Part shown: positions 46,960 through 60,700 of the stretch, piece by piece | Layout of the letters: each line of letters begins with the position of its first letter | Numbering within the stretch: position 1 is the first letter of the stretch | NCBI GenBank assembly: GCA_004026145.2 | Contig: CP034991.1 | Coordinates: 9,218,592-9,282,591 of the forward strand | DNA length: 64,000 bases | Origin: Takifugu bimaculatus | Taxonomy: Eukaryota; Chordata; Actinopteri; Tetraodontiformes; Tetraodontidae | Reading direction: 5' to 3' | Notes under the pieces: model-generated | What the model was told of the DNA's origin: nothing | Databases searched by the model: none | What the model saw: the letters and a program-made list of their open reading frames with translations, nothing else | Program-made: the position numbers and the translations under genes

Positions 46960-48880
46960 ACCATTGACCTTGGGTATTGATATTAAGTTCACATACCTAA
47001 ACTGTAAGTGCCTGAACAATCCAATTAAGCACAACTAAGTTTTACAGTACTTACAACATAAGAATGCAAATATTATTTATTTGCAGGAAACCCATAAGCT
47101 CAGATAAACTCAAATTCAGGAGGGTCCGGGTGGGACTGAAGCTGAGCTAGGGATGTGGCATTACTTTTATATAAATCTAATCCTTTTATTCATGCTAAAA
47201 CTATAACAGATCCCTTAGGCATATATTTGATTGTTTAAGATCAGATTTATTTAAATTATCACTGGCAAAATAAATAAATAAATACTGGCAAATGTTTATG
47301 CTCCAATCTATACCTTACCTCAATTTAATATGGGGAGGGGGCGATTTTAATTGCTGGATCCACTTCAATCTGGGTAGACCATACTCTGATATGAACACAC
47401 TCTCAAAATCATCTGTTAATCACACAATTAGTGGAAGAATTTGGAATGGTTGAACTCGGGGGTACCAGTTGATCATATACATATACTGTAATTGTATGGA
47501 TTTCTACTTAGTGCATAAGCAGTTCTTAAATTTAATCTCTCCATGTAAAAAGGATTCTTTAATCTGACGGTGCATCTACATCTAAAACATGCTGAAAACA
47601 CGTGTGCCCTGGCATTTAAATTCTCACTTGGTCTTGGAAGACGAATTTGTGAAATTTATACATGGCCTCTTAGATTTATTATTGCAAGCAGAAAAAAATC
47701 CATAGTATCTTTTCCTTGCTGCTATGGGAGGCTATGAGAGCTTATATTCAAGGCGAAATATAATAATTGAGACACACAAAAAACACTTGGAGGGGAAAAT
47801 TTAATCGATTTGCTCAGAAACTAATCGAATTAGATCTAACCTATTCAACATGTAAAGATCATCTCCAGATGTATATAGTATATGTGTCTGTGTAGATTCT
47901 CAATCATCCAGGTCATCGTTATCCAAGTTCATCTAGTTTCGGAATGGTGTGAACATTTGGTTCACCCATGTACAATGCAGTCCTCCAATCCTTCCAACAA
48001 CAAACCAAAGTTCACACCATTCCAGGAGACCTGGTGACTCGCCACCAAGTGAGGCAGCAGACAAAGGAGAGACACCTCAACCGAAACTAGGTGAACGACT
48101 CTATCAACGATCCTGCCAACGACTCTCAGGTGACCACTCAGATCATTAACATGCCAATGGTCCATAGGGGCTATATTTTCAAGCTCGGTCCCCAGCGATT
48201 TCAGGAACTGAAGAAACCTTCTGGATAGAAGGTGAAACGTCTTCAAAGAGAAGAAACACAGTCTAGTTGACAGAGAAAACTACCTTGGATATATAGTATA
48301 TAAAGAATTTGAACGACACAACATGCTAGAAAGCAACTGTTGTGGTCCAGGTCAACATTCTATGAGCATGGAGACAAAGCAAATTATTGGCTCACAGACT
48401 GTCAAATTGTCCTCCCAATGAATGCCTCAAATACAGAAAGAATCTGGTTTAACCTCTGACCTGCTCGAAATTAATAATTGTTTTAAAGATTTTTAAAACA
48501 AGTGAGCCTCTCCTCCCACCAAGGGGGAAACCATTTGCCAACCTTTGCCACTCAATTCTATTGAGATGGAAGTCTGATCTGCCTCCCATGCATGCTGGCT
48601 GAAGGATGTCTTTTAAAACTTGACAAAAATAGGCTGTTGAGCTGTAGCCAGTCAAATTTAATAAGATTTAGAACCCAATTTCTGTCCTAATTAGTAGAAC
48701 ATAGTTTATATTTACACCAGACTAAGCTACTGATTGGATAATTATAACATTACATACTAAGGTCACTTTATTAGTCAATTTAATTTGTTTATTTTGGTTT
48801 TGTGTATACACTATCTTGGTGTGCTTTCTTTGTCTCAATGGACTTTTTGTCTATGTTTGTCTTTAATTATATAAAACATA
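46960..48880 (+). mobile_element. L1-clade LINE, internally deleted
   Basis: The 5' part has an AP-endonuclease trace (NIIYLQETHKLR near 47075). The 3' part includes FGDKANYWL-like and PPTKGKPFANLCHS-like RT C-terminal sequence (48360-48560) and RWKSDLPPMHAGWLKDV. The C-terminal motif near 48780-48860 has WFCVYTILVCFLCLNG. Stops and a large deletion; interrupted at 47884-48285 by another repeat. Confidence 0.6.
47884..48285. mobile_element. repeat inserted in the L1, possibly Penelope-related
   Basis: It begins GTGTCTGTGTAGATTCTCAA and contains, near the end, AGGTGAAACGTCTTCAAAGA. These motifs recur in fish repeats associated with Penelope-like elements. No coding sequence with GIY-YIG or RT motifs is visible, so the class is uncertain. 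Confidence 0.35.
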
Positions 48881-49597
48881 AATAGAACAGAAACAGAAAT
48901 ATAAATTAAATAGTAAATGGTATCTTCAAGTATTATTAAGGGGCAAACCATTGCTGATTTATAGCTTTTTCAGTGGAAGGGAGAGGAGATGAGCAGGGGA
49001 TTTGTCTGTTGTATGTCACTAAAATGAATTTATGCTGCAGCTTTCCCTAAAAAAGTCCTAATGAGTGCTGTCCATCTCTTGGTCAATTGATTAAGAGACA
49101 GATTAACTGGTTAATTGATAAATTGAGTGGGATACAAATTCAAAATGAAGAGGAAAGTGGGGGCGGAGCAGAATGAGGGGGAGGTGTAGTGAGATGGGAG
49201 GAGCATTAAGGAGGAGGACCTGAGAACTGAGTGACAGAGATAAAATGGGTGGATACGAGGTGGGGAGGGGCACAGAGAAATTGGATTGGATTGAGATTAG
49301 GAAAGAAACAGAAGAGAAAAAGAGAGGATGAAGAAAATACCTGTTTTCTGTTGACCCTAAAGGCAACCAGGTGAGTGTCATCAGATTAATTGTTACAGTG
49401 AGACAGTCATCATGTCATACAGAACAGAAGAAAATTATATTTTGATATTTTATTTTCATATTTTAGTGATTCAGATGTTTGGAGATGTTGATGTGGGTCC
49501 TGAATAATCCAGTTAATAGTAGTTAAATCCTTTTCCCTAGGGCATTTTTCCTTCTTATCCTTTCTTCTCTTTCTGGACTGCTTTATTTATGGGGTTA
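48881..49597. other. no feature recognised
   Basis: AT-rich, then a purine-rich GGAGGAG segment (49140-49340). No supported exon or repeat. Confidence 0.4.
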
Positions 49598-49790
49598 TGG
49601 CTTATCGGGTACCTACCAGTAGCTTGCTCCGGGGTAACTTGGCACTGCACTGAAGATGTCCTGGCACCTCCTCCTACTACCAGAACACCTCCCAAGTTTT
49701 GTACTGTGCACCAGAGCTTGAACCAAGAGCCCTTTGCCTTTTAGCCCAGTCTCCTACAGGCTCAGCTACCACCAACCTAGGGCATTTATT
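49598..49790 (-). mobile_element. tRNA-derived SINE
   Basis: On the minus strand it starts GGTGGTAGCTGAGCCTGTAG (A box) and has CTTGGTTCAAGCTCTG (B box) about 40 nt later. A body shared with 25735-25887 follows. This looks like a SINE and not a tRNA gene, because no cloverleaf closes. Confidence 0.65.
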
Positions 49791-50480
49791 CTTTTCTATT
49801 AGAGAGTGTGTGACCTCTCATTAAAAAACCTCTTAAATTCTAAAAACCTGGTTCAGTGTCTCTGGTTTATAAAACTTTGAGGTTGGACTGGTTAACAAAC
49901 CAGCATCATTAACCCTTGATGATGTGACTCTGTTCAAACACAATCCAGTGTGAACTAAATTGTGGCCATTTTGGTCAAGTGTTAAATGTTCGGTGACCTC
50001 ATCTTGTTTGGAGTTGAATGTTTAACATAGATGTCTCCTCCCTTAGATAATACATGCTCTATGTGTCAGAATGGCATTTCTTTTTTTTCTCCTTTAATTG
50101 AAAGAGACCTGATGAGTTCTGTCCTGATGTAGCTCTTTTTTTTGGACAATGAGTCTGTGGAAAGGTTGTTTGGTCCATCCTCTGTACAGGTCAGAACATT
50201 TCAACTGTACTGGAGTGCTGCATGGTCTGTAATGTTCCAGGTTTGTTTAAAATATGTTTGCATTTTTATAAACTCAGTCTCTTCCTTCAAATTATTTTTT
50301 CAGTTTTTCCCACAGGATTTCCCACAGATTTGATCTGACATTGCCATTGTGAACCAAGGCTCCAACTGTGAAGGAAAAAAACAGGTAACCATGACATTGT
50401 GTTTGATGGTGTGGATTAAAAAGTGGGCAGCGACTTGAATGATGTAACTTTATTGGTTACCTTCTGCCAGTCTGACCAGT

Positions 50481-53400
50481 ATGGCTGCCCAACCCGCCAC
50501 TATTGCTACATTACTGCTCTTCCTGCCACTGCTGGTTCAATGTCAGTTTGATGTATGTCGGAATCTGCGGGACTCTGAAGGGGGGCCAGGATGGGAGTTT
50601 TACGCATGTCAACCTTCACCTTCCAACATGAAAGAGGTGATGCAGATCAGAGTTGACCCCCCTGGCATCACCTGTGGAAACCCACCTGAGAGATTCTGCA
50701 CACTGGTCAGTGCCACACAACTGATTGAACACAAACCTGCAGAAAGCTTGTTATTGGACCAATTTACATTTGTGTGTGTGAATGTGCACTGTAAAAAAAA
50801 AAAAAAAAGAGAGATCCTATATTGACTCCCTGCATCAAGGTTATCTTAGCAATACATTATAATATAATACATTAAGACATTTTTCTAACCAAATCGCACA
50901 TGCACATGCATCAATGCACTCAAATATATTCACAGACACCCTGCTGTGGGTGTAATTGTTCTTTTGGGGGAAATATATCTGTAAATTATTAATGTAGTGG
51001 AGCAGATATAATGAATATTAAATATAAATGATTCATTAATATAATTTCCCAAAGCACATATGCATCGACAAATTCAAACAAGCATGCTTACAGAGCAACC
51101 GAAACAGTTTTAAACTGTCATTTAGAATCATTATGATCTTGTAACCAGATCATATTAAACCATTTACATTGTTTTATCATGTGACCAACATTTAGCCAAC
51201 TTTTAACTAACACTACATAACTACAGCGCAGAATCACCTGATTATCTGATTAGCTACAGTTAGCTTGCGAGCAGCTATGTAAACCAGATTAGTTGAAAGG
51301 AGGCAGCAATAGGATTAGTAATCTTATTAACATCAAAGTAAATCTTTACATGTATGTTAGTGGAACACAAACACACACAAAGTCAGGTTCTGATTGGTTG
51401 AGAAAAAGATGACACAAAAAAACAACAATCTTCATCTGATTTATTATCAATTACACATGTATAGTGTGGCATATGTTACAATATGCAGATTAACATAAAT
51501 ATGCAGACCCCACAGTGCAAATGCCTAGTGCTTCATGGGAAGTCCTTCATCAGTCTGTGCGTGCGTGTGTATGTGTATGTGTGTGCATGGTATATACAAA
51601 TATACAAGGCACCCAATCCCCGTTGCTCCCAAGGTGCTGTAAAGTGCTGCCCATTGCTCCTGTGCCCGGCCTATGTGTGTGTTCACTACTGGTGTGTAAA
51701 ACAAAATGGGTTAAATGCAGAGGTCAGATTCATTGTCAAGAATTGATGTGTGTGCAAACATTTCATTTTCTTCTTCTGAATACAATAGATCACAAAATTA
51801 AATCCCTAAGAAATTCTTTTTAGACAGGACCATGACCATGGTGTACAGGCACTGCTTGCTTCATTGTTGAAGGCTGTTGATGAAGTTGGAATTAATGGTT
51901 TTCGAGGGATAACCTTCCTGAACAGTGGAAGTGTCTACCTGCAGCCCTGATGAGAGGACTATATACGTGCAGTGCGTGCATGGGTCAGAAGACCAAAAAA
52001 TTGACATGGCTACATTTGCTAACAATTAATTTCACTGAGGGATTTGCCATTCAGCAGTCAAAGCAATGTTGATAAATTGCCTATTAAAGAATTGGGCCCA
52101 CCCAGACCAAATTCAAATATCAATCAGGTGTCAACAAAAGTGAGACTGTCCTCATATCACCGAGCGGCTGCACAATCCGAGAGGGCGCGTGCGTGCGTGC
52201 GTGTGTGTGCGTGCCCAACAAAAGCGGGAGGACATACAGTCGTGGATTACCAGGAGCTGGTACAAATGGAAAACGTGGCTAATACTCTGATTTACTACCC
52301 CTGTGTCTGGCTTCACCCTGATACCAACATCGACACTGCCTGGACAAAGACAGGTGTCAGTGATATAATGCCATCTCTGGAAAAAGAGAAGAAATGTGAA
52401 GCTTCAAAGATACATATGGACACCTGCCTAAAACTTTCAGCCTTTGCGACAGTTAACATGGCAGCACAGTTGGATGAGAGCTACAGGACAGCTGTGTACT
52501 CTCACAACGGTGAGGTGCCCAAGAACCTAGACCACCTTATTGGCTGTGTAAAGTTCTGTGGAGTGTTTGATTTAGCTTTGCAAGACATGGATAAAAGTAA
52601 TGGAGCCAGCAACCCTGGGATTTTTTGTGGACTGGTCAATAGTGGCGGGTTCTCCTTCACCAGCCATCTTGTGGGTGCCATGTTTTACTGGCATCTGACA
52701 ACATTCCCTGAAGAGGCTCTGAATACCACAGTGAGGGAATACCCTATGCTAAACAAAATCTCAGGAATTAAATTTATCTCATCTATGAAAGGGGCTGCTG
52801 TGGAGCTCTGGCCAGGTTCTACAGAGCTATAACATAAAGGACCCCTTTCTGAGACTGTGGTGCTGTTGATCAATCTTATAAGCACCGTGTTGAAGAGAAT
52901 CAAGAAGTTCCTGAGAAATACAATCAGATTGGAATGTCTGAATGCATTGGCTATGATGAACATGCCCGATTTCTATGAGAGGGTAAAAGGTCACTATGCC
53001 TGCTTGAAAGAGAAGCCAGAAAAATTACAGTACAAGTGATTAGTGAGTGTGTTATTAAATGGTGAGTTTTGTTGGTATCCACATATTAAATTGTAAATAG
53101 TTGTATTGATTGCATATTGCAAGCCAAATGTTCACTGAATATGTTTTAAAGTGATTTTTTTTAGTGTCAAACCAAATAAGAAAATTGAATGTAACATCAT
53201 AACATGAGCTCAGTCTTTAATTTATTATTATTTTTTCCATTGAACGTTTCCAATTATTGCAACAGTAACCCCCTCAGAAATTTGTCAGGAGCCACCACTA
53301 TTTGCTAGACTGTGAACACTGTGAATATTTGACACTTCTTCAGTTTTCCAAATAATCAGGTACAGGCCTGACTAAACATTGTCCTGCTCATTGTGCTGCA

Positions 53401-56400
53401 GGAGAACCCATACCTGTGCAGTGATGAGTGTGATGCCTCCAGCCCTGACCTGTCTCACCCACCACAGCTGATGGGAGACAGGGAGCGGGGAGGACTCATC
53501 ACCTATTGGCAATCAGTCACATGGTCCAAGTTTCCTGAACCACTATTGGCCAACATCACTCTGTCATGGAACAAAAGTCTGGAGCTAGTTGATGACATCA
53601 CACTCACTTTTGAGTATGGCCGACCAACCAGCATGGTGCTGGAGAAATCACTGGACAAAGGTGAAAAATGTGATCTACCTCTTGCTTGTAACTATTTGTG
53701 CCTTTCAAAATAAAGCTGCTGGCAAATACAATGTGAAAAGCAATATCAGATCGAAGGGAATATGGAAAGTGAATGTACTTGTTAGGGGTAGGGTTATACC
53801 ACAAAGAGCCAATGTTGAATTGAAATTAATTGAATTTGTTTATTTGTCAATTTCTTCACATGTACTTGACATACAAAGAAATTGAGATTGCATTTCTCAC
53901 TGACAAGCAGGTTTTAAACAACAGAGTGCGCAGGCACAACAGAAACAAATACCTTAAGGCCTATCCTGTTTAACTGGTACTAAAATAGGAGGATTTAAAT
54001 TACAGGATACAAATTTAACGATAGTTGTGTTTCAACAGTATATTTGGAAAGTAGTGTACTGTGGGGTAGCAGCCCTGGTTTTAAGTGTTGGTGAGCGTTT
54101 TTAGTGCAAAGATGGTCTTATAGCAGCAGTAAGGCTACCAGTAATAATGATAAAAATAATAGCAGCATGTGTTTGTAGGTTACATAGTGCAGATCAACTC
54201 TGTGAGTCAGTGATTGCTTTTAGGGGGGATTCAGGCAGTTTGTTGGCTCTGCTGGCTGGGGCTGAGGGTGGGTAGGGGAGGGGAGGGAGTTCAGAAGTTT
54301 CGCAGAGTCTGGTAGTGTGAAAGTGGAGACTCCTGTACCTCATTCCAGATGGCAGGAGCCTGAACAGGTTGAGTGCGTTTGGCTTGCATCGCTCACAATT
54401 GTGATGGCTTTGCGGGTCAGATGGGTGGTGTATGTGTCGTACAGGGAGGGGAGTGGTGCACCAATAATCCTCCCAGCTATGTTCACGATGCGCTGTAGGG
54501 CTTTCCTGTATTACCTCATAAGTACTGAATCAATAAATAGTGAGCATTTTAACAAAATCAGATTCTTGAAAATTGGAGGCAAAATCAGATGATAATTGCT
54601 GGGCATTTAAACAAAGAACTGAGAAATCCACTTTAATAATTTACTTTATCACAATATCTAAACCTCTGAATCTGAAAATGGGTCCATGTAATGCCTTAAG
54701 AGTTTAGATGTTTACAACATCAAGTGGTGTTTAAAACAGAGATGATAAAGAGATGGTCATTTCTGCCCCAGTCAATGCAGCCATTACTTTTACTTGGACT
54801 TCATTTTCTACCTGTTACCTGTAGGTTTTGATGTTTCGGTTTGGACTTCTACACCAAGTTTGCTTTCCTTTAAAGTTTGAACTAATTTTATCATTCTTAA
54901 TTGAACTGGGCCTTCTTGCTCTTCCTCATCAGCCAGCTACACTCTACTCTAGTGCCAGTTCTCACCTACAGTCTCATGTTTCATAATTGTGTATATTTTT
55001 GCCTGATTTATTACACAGCCACAAAATTAAAAGGAACCATTCATAGTGCAATTACAGTGTACAATTTAGTCCAAATCCCCATGAGTTTAATCAAGTGTTC
55101 TCTATGGAGACTTACAACCACAGGGATCTGATAAATCAAAATTTATTAAAAATTGATCCTGGTGGCAAGTCAAATGGTCTCAAACATTGCAACTGTCATA
55201 AAGTTTTGCTGTACATCAAATCTAAAAAATGAGAGTGACTCACCAAAAAAAGGCTTCCAAAACATGGTTAGTAAACACTGGGTCTATAATAACTGGAATT
55301 GTTCAATGCATCATGACCGAATGCCAGAGCAGAGAATGAGAAAGGTTGAACTAACTGAAGTTTGGCATGGAATGAGGTCAAGTCCAGGTTAATTTTCCAA
55401 ACAAGGCATGGAGGACAAAAATCCAAAGATCAAATTTTGGCTATGAAGTGGACTACAAACAGCAACCCAAATTTAGGTAAAGTCATCAAAAACTATGTAT
55501 GAATCTGTTGGGGAGAAAGTGATCAGTTTTCTTCCCATGCTGTTGCCATCAGAGGAATGAGACGGAAGCTTCAGTTTACTTGCTGCAAGGGCAACCACAC
55601 GTCTGCAGTGTGGGCTACAAGTGTGGGCCCTGGTGAGGTTTATTCTTATACTAGCACACAAACATGTAAGATTACAATAAGCGTAAGTGTAAACGTCATA
55701 TGATAAAGCATAAGCGTCACATGATAAAACAAAGCATGATATATACAAAAGGAACATATAAGAAAATGGGGGATGGAGTGTCACAGGATGTTCAGGTTGT
55801 CCCCTGCTATCCCGAGGTGATAGAACATCAGCTAAAGTAGGTCAGGGTTCTGGTCAGGAGTGATAATAAGTAGTTACAGCATTGTTATATGAACAGTTTG
55901 AACCTAATAGAATCCAGAACAAATCAAGGACAAAAACAAAAAGAAACCTGGATCCTCACAAAAGCTTCAACAAGTGGACATACATCATAGATGACTGAGG
56001 CTGTAAGTTGTAAGAATTTGTTGATGTTTCAGGTGTAACCTGGCAGCCATATCAATATTACGCTGATGACTGTCTGGAGGCTTTTGGAATGTCACCCAAA
56101 AGGGTCTCTGATTTAGCACCAAGTAACTTAACCCGGGTCATTTGTACTGAGCAGTACTCTCGCTGGGTTGGGGCAAAGGTAGGTGTTTATTTTCCTACTG
56201 GAACAGTCTCATTTCAGGACTAAATTATCATGATCATGACAACATTGATATATCATTGAAGCATTAATCAATATTTGTGCAATGAGACAGTTTACTTGCT
56301 CAATGTGTTTCACCAACAGGAAGAGAAAATTGTTGTATTTGAGGTGCGTGCTAGGTTTGGAGTGTTCGCAGGTCCAAAGTTGATCAACATGGACGCCTTG

Positions 56401-57737
56401 TACACCCGTATGGAGATCATGAAGAATCTGAAAGACTTCTTCACCTTCACCAACCTGCGGTTGCGACTCCTGCGTCCAGCACTGGGAGGAACCTATGTTC
56501 AGAGAGATAACTTGCTCAAATACTTCTATGCAATTTCAAATATCGATGTACCAGCAAGGTAACATCTAAATTTGGTAAAACGTGCTATGCTACTTCCCCA
56601 CCCCTTTGCCAAAAAAATCTATTTAGATTTATTTAGCTAGAGCATGTCACAGTCACATATCTGGGATATTTACAGAAACCCAGCTGGAGCGGGAGGTTCT
56701 GACAGAACTTCTTCATACCCCCTGATAACACTGTATCACAACCATTCAAGAACAAATGCTGGACGAACATTCAGCATCATTCTGACTTAGTCTGACCTGA
56801 TCTTTGTAATGTTAAATGAAAAATAGTGCTCCTGGAAACCTTTATATGAGCGTCAAAGGTCAGATCCAGCTCAACTGTTACTCCAAAGTTCCTCACAGAC
56901 AAACTAGAGGCTAAAGCCATGATCCTCCAGAGTCCTGATGAGATTAGCTGATCATTAATATGCCATATGCATATCATGCAGACCATTTTCACTGTAGAAA
57001 TGTATTTCAATAACAAATGTGTATGTCTCCTGCAGGTGTAAATGTAACCTCCATGCATCTCAGTGCATGTTACGTGATGCAACACTCCAATGTGAATGTG
57101 ATCACAACACAAGTGGACAGGACTGTCAACGATGCAGCCTTGGGTTTGAATCTCAAAGCTGGAAACCAGGATCATATCTGCCTCTGCCCAAAGGCACAGC
57201 CAACATCTGTATGTACCTGAAAACCTTCCAAATACATCCAATGATTACATTTTTAGTGAAACTGAAAATTTTTCATGTTTTAGACAACTATTTAATTTTT
57301 CCTCTACACACTGATCCTTTCACATGTTTTACAGGTGAAGCAACAGAAACAGCAGCCAGTAAGCACCCCTGTTCAGCTGGTGTCTGGTTTTCTGTCTGTG
57401 TGATCATCTGTTCGCCCGTGCATGAACACACCTTTTTTCTGATCATGTCTGTCTGTCACACTGACAACAGTACTATTGTTGTCATTGTTGCATTATGAGA
57501 TCAAGACAGTAAGCACCAGTACAACAAGCTCAGATACCAACCAGTCACAGTTGATAGATTTAGGACTATGAACCAATGATAAAATCAATTCATACCTCAC
57601 ACACTAATAGAACCTTTTTAGGGTTCAGTTGTATTTGTGGATAATGATAATTTCAGAGTATATCTTTCAATGAATTAAGAATATATTGCTATCTTCTAAC
57701 AACAAAATTTGATGATTTAGGTTAGTTAATAACAGTG

Positions 57738-57796
<59 letters not shown>

Positions 57797-60700
57797 CCTT
57801 GTACTTCTAACTTTGTGAGAACTGATAAGCTTTTACAACACCCGTATTCTAAGCCTAGACTAAAACCTATTCTATTTAATATTGTGATTGGTTATTTTCC
57901 GCCAATCTTTACTACGTAAATGCTTAGAAAAATGTCCTTTTCACACTGGGAACAGTCTGGCTGTTTGTGAGCCAGGTCTGGAGTCAGGCGGGCCTCATTT
58001 ATACCTCAGTATACATGCTCTATTTGGACTAGCTCCACTTGTTGGGTTAGGGTTTCACAGTAACTGTGCTGGGTAGAGTCTGTGTCTGACAGACTTGCAG
58101 TATTTTCAACAATTCATTTGCAAAAAATGTTAGCTCATGACCTAGCATGCATAAAGAAGATCATTACATCAAACTCTTGTTAATTATCATTTAGATATTA
58201 TATCAACATTCCATCAGAAGCAGGAGTGTTAAGGAAACACTTCCTAATTGTAAAAGCATCTACCTCTCTGAAAATCAAAATTTCACACTCAATGAAGTTA
58301 CGGTAAATGGTTGTAAAACTAATCAGGGCTTTGCTGAAACAAAGACTGTTTTAGTAAAGTCGATTTCAACAGGTCAAGGAAGCATACCACTATGAACTAT
58401 AATTAGCAGGAATTTAAAGGCGACAAACATAACACATAAAACAACAAAAGCCTTATCTGCAGCTTTAAAGTCTGGGTTGCGTTTCTCATATTTAACTAAA
58501 GCAGAGATTTCCAGTTTTTGGCCTTCTGACATATTGCTTAGCATTCATGGAAAAACAAAAACTAATGTAACTTTTCCTCTCTGACAGTGGCTGGTGACTC
58601 AAACCCAACAGCTTCTATCAGACCTTCTGCCACATCAGATGGAGTTACTGACATTGTTAGAGACACTACTACTATCACTTCTACATCTGAGACTACTACG
58701 ACAACTTCTACTGACAATATTTTAGGTACTGCTACTACTGTCACTGCAACTGGTGGTTCATTCCTTAATGATGGTATTGTCACTGCCAGTACAGCTTCTG
58801 CTAATACACAGAGTACTACCACACTTTTAATGTATGGAGTGATCAAAGATGAAACTTCGACAAGCACTCCAAATATTCTTATTGTCAGAGGTACCACTGA
58901 TACCTCTGATTCTGTAGCAACTACTAGTAGTACTGATAATGCCATTGTATTTGATGCTGAGAGTGTTTCTAGTATTAATATTCCCATTACTAACACTTTA
59001 TTTTCGACTTACTTTATTAGTACTAGTGTTACTGTTACCGTTCCTAATAAAAGTTTAGATTCTGCAACAATGGTTGACACAGGTACTGCAGTGGCATTTC
59101 CAGACTTAACTGATACAGCAGTACAAAAAGCAGACACAGCATCCGGGAGCTCAGCCCTGGGAACTGGTGACACAGTTCCTATACCACTAGGGACTACCAC
59201 TGCTTGTGTGACTTGTTATACCACTTTCACCAGCTCTGCCACTGCTACCTCGTCATCGGACAGCACAGACACTACCATCTCTGGGACTTATGCTCCAAAC
59301 GAGATCATCAGTACTACCCGACTGAATTATGGTACTGAAACATCAAGAGGAGCACCAACAACAGCAGCCATCCCAGAATTAATTCCACGCAGTGCTGAGC
59401 CTCCCTGTAATTTGGCAGTAGACTGTTCATTCACAGCAAGAAATGAGAGAACTTTTCCTTCAGATATTCCAATGAAACCACTACTTCCTGATGTATCTGT
59501 CATGCCAGAACTTCTGTCAGTACTAATCCCCGATATCCCTGTGGAAGTACCATATTCCAGTTTTCCACTGCCAGATATACGTTGTTGTGACGTACCTCCA
59601 AGAGTGCCCAAGCTTAACATATCTCCCTCCGAGGAAGGCCAACTTAATATAGCCCTACCTGATGTGCCTCTTTTTAATGAAACACTTCAAAGCAAACCTT
59701 TTACAAATGAACCACCTCCAGATTCACCTTTAATAACTATGTCTTCTACTCAAACTCCTCTGTATATAATTCTCCCAAATGTACCTCTTCCAGACAAACC
59801 TCTGCCTGCTGTATCTCCCAAAGAACTTCGCTTTGATGACCCCTCCACTGATGTATCTCTAGTGGATGTACTAACTCCAGATATACCTTCTCCTGCTGTA
59901 CTTCGTCCATATTTACCTCTCCTTGATATACCTCCAGAAGTACCTCGTCTTGATGAAATCCCTCCTGACACACTTCCCACTTATCTGTCTCCTGTGGATG
60001 TACTTACTCCAGATATATTATCTACTACAGCGCTACTTCTAGATATAGTTTCCTGGAACACTTTCATCTAAGAGCCAAGACAATCTACGTGAGCCTTTAC
60101 TAGATGCAGTGTCAGCTAAAGTTTCTGTTGTGTCCTTAATGTCCTCTTCTGAACAAGTTGGACACAATGCTGTACCAGATAAAACCATTGATCAGCCTGA
60201 TTCCGTAATTGATTTGCCCCCTGTGAAATTCAACTTCTCTTTTGTGGACGTTTCTAAGTCATTTGACCCCGTGTTAGATTCTGTGCCAGTATTCGTTGAT
60301 GATCCTCGGAATATTTCAGATGATTCCAGTGCACCTACTAACAATCTTATAACAAAGCCTTTGGAGTCTGGCTATAACTCTGTTTTGGAACAGCCAAACA
60401 ATGACAAAGTAAATGATGAAACTGGATCTATGGGGCTGATTTCCTCTTCCCAAAACAGTGAAAGTAAAAAATACAAGCTAGATTTAACCCAAGAAGAAGA
60501 GTCACTGGTTGTTCAGGCGGAAGGACAGTCACCCACAGTTGTATCAATACAAGAGTCAGAAAACAAAGGTCCTGAAGACAAGAATATAGAAGACCAGAAT
60601 CAAGAAACAGGTAAAAATGTAGCTCAGATTGGTGATGTAATACGGTGAAAATGTAGCTGATGAAAATAAAGATTTTCCATTTCTGATTATTCAGTCACTG

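Noticed and set aside
49598..49790. tRNA gene
   Set aside because: A and B boxes are present, but no cloverleaf or acceptor stem closes, and a second copy with the same non-tRNA body exists at 25735-25887.
58562..59620. Long minus-strand open frames opposite the netrin-G insert, rich in Val and Ser
   Set aside because: They are antisense shadows of the Thr/Ser-rich codons, and no splice or family signal supports them.
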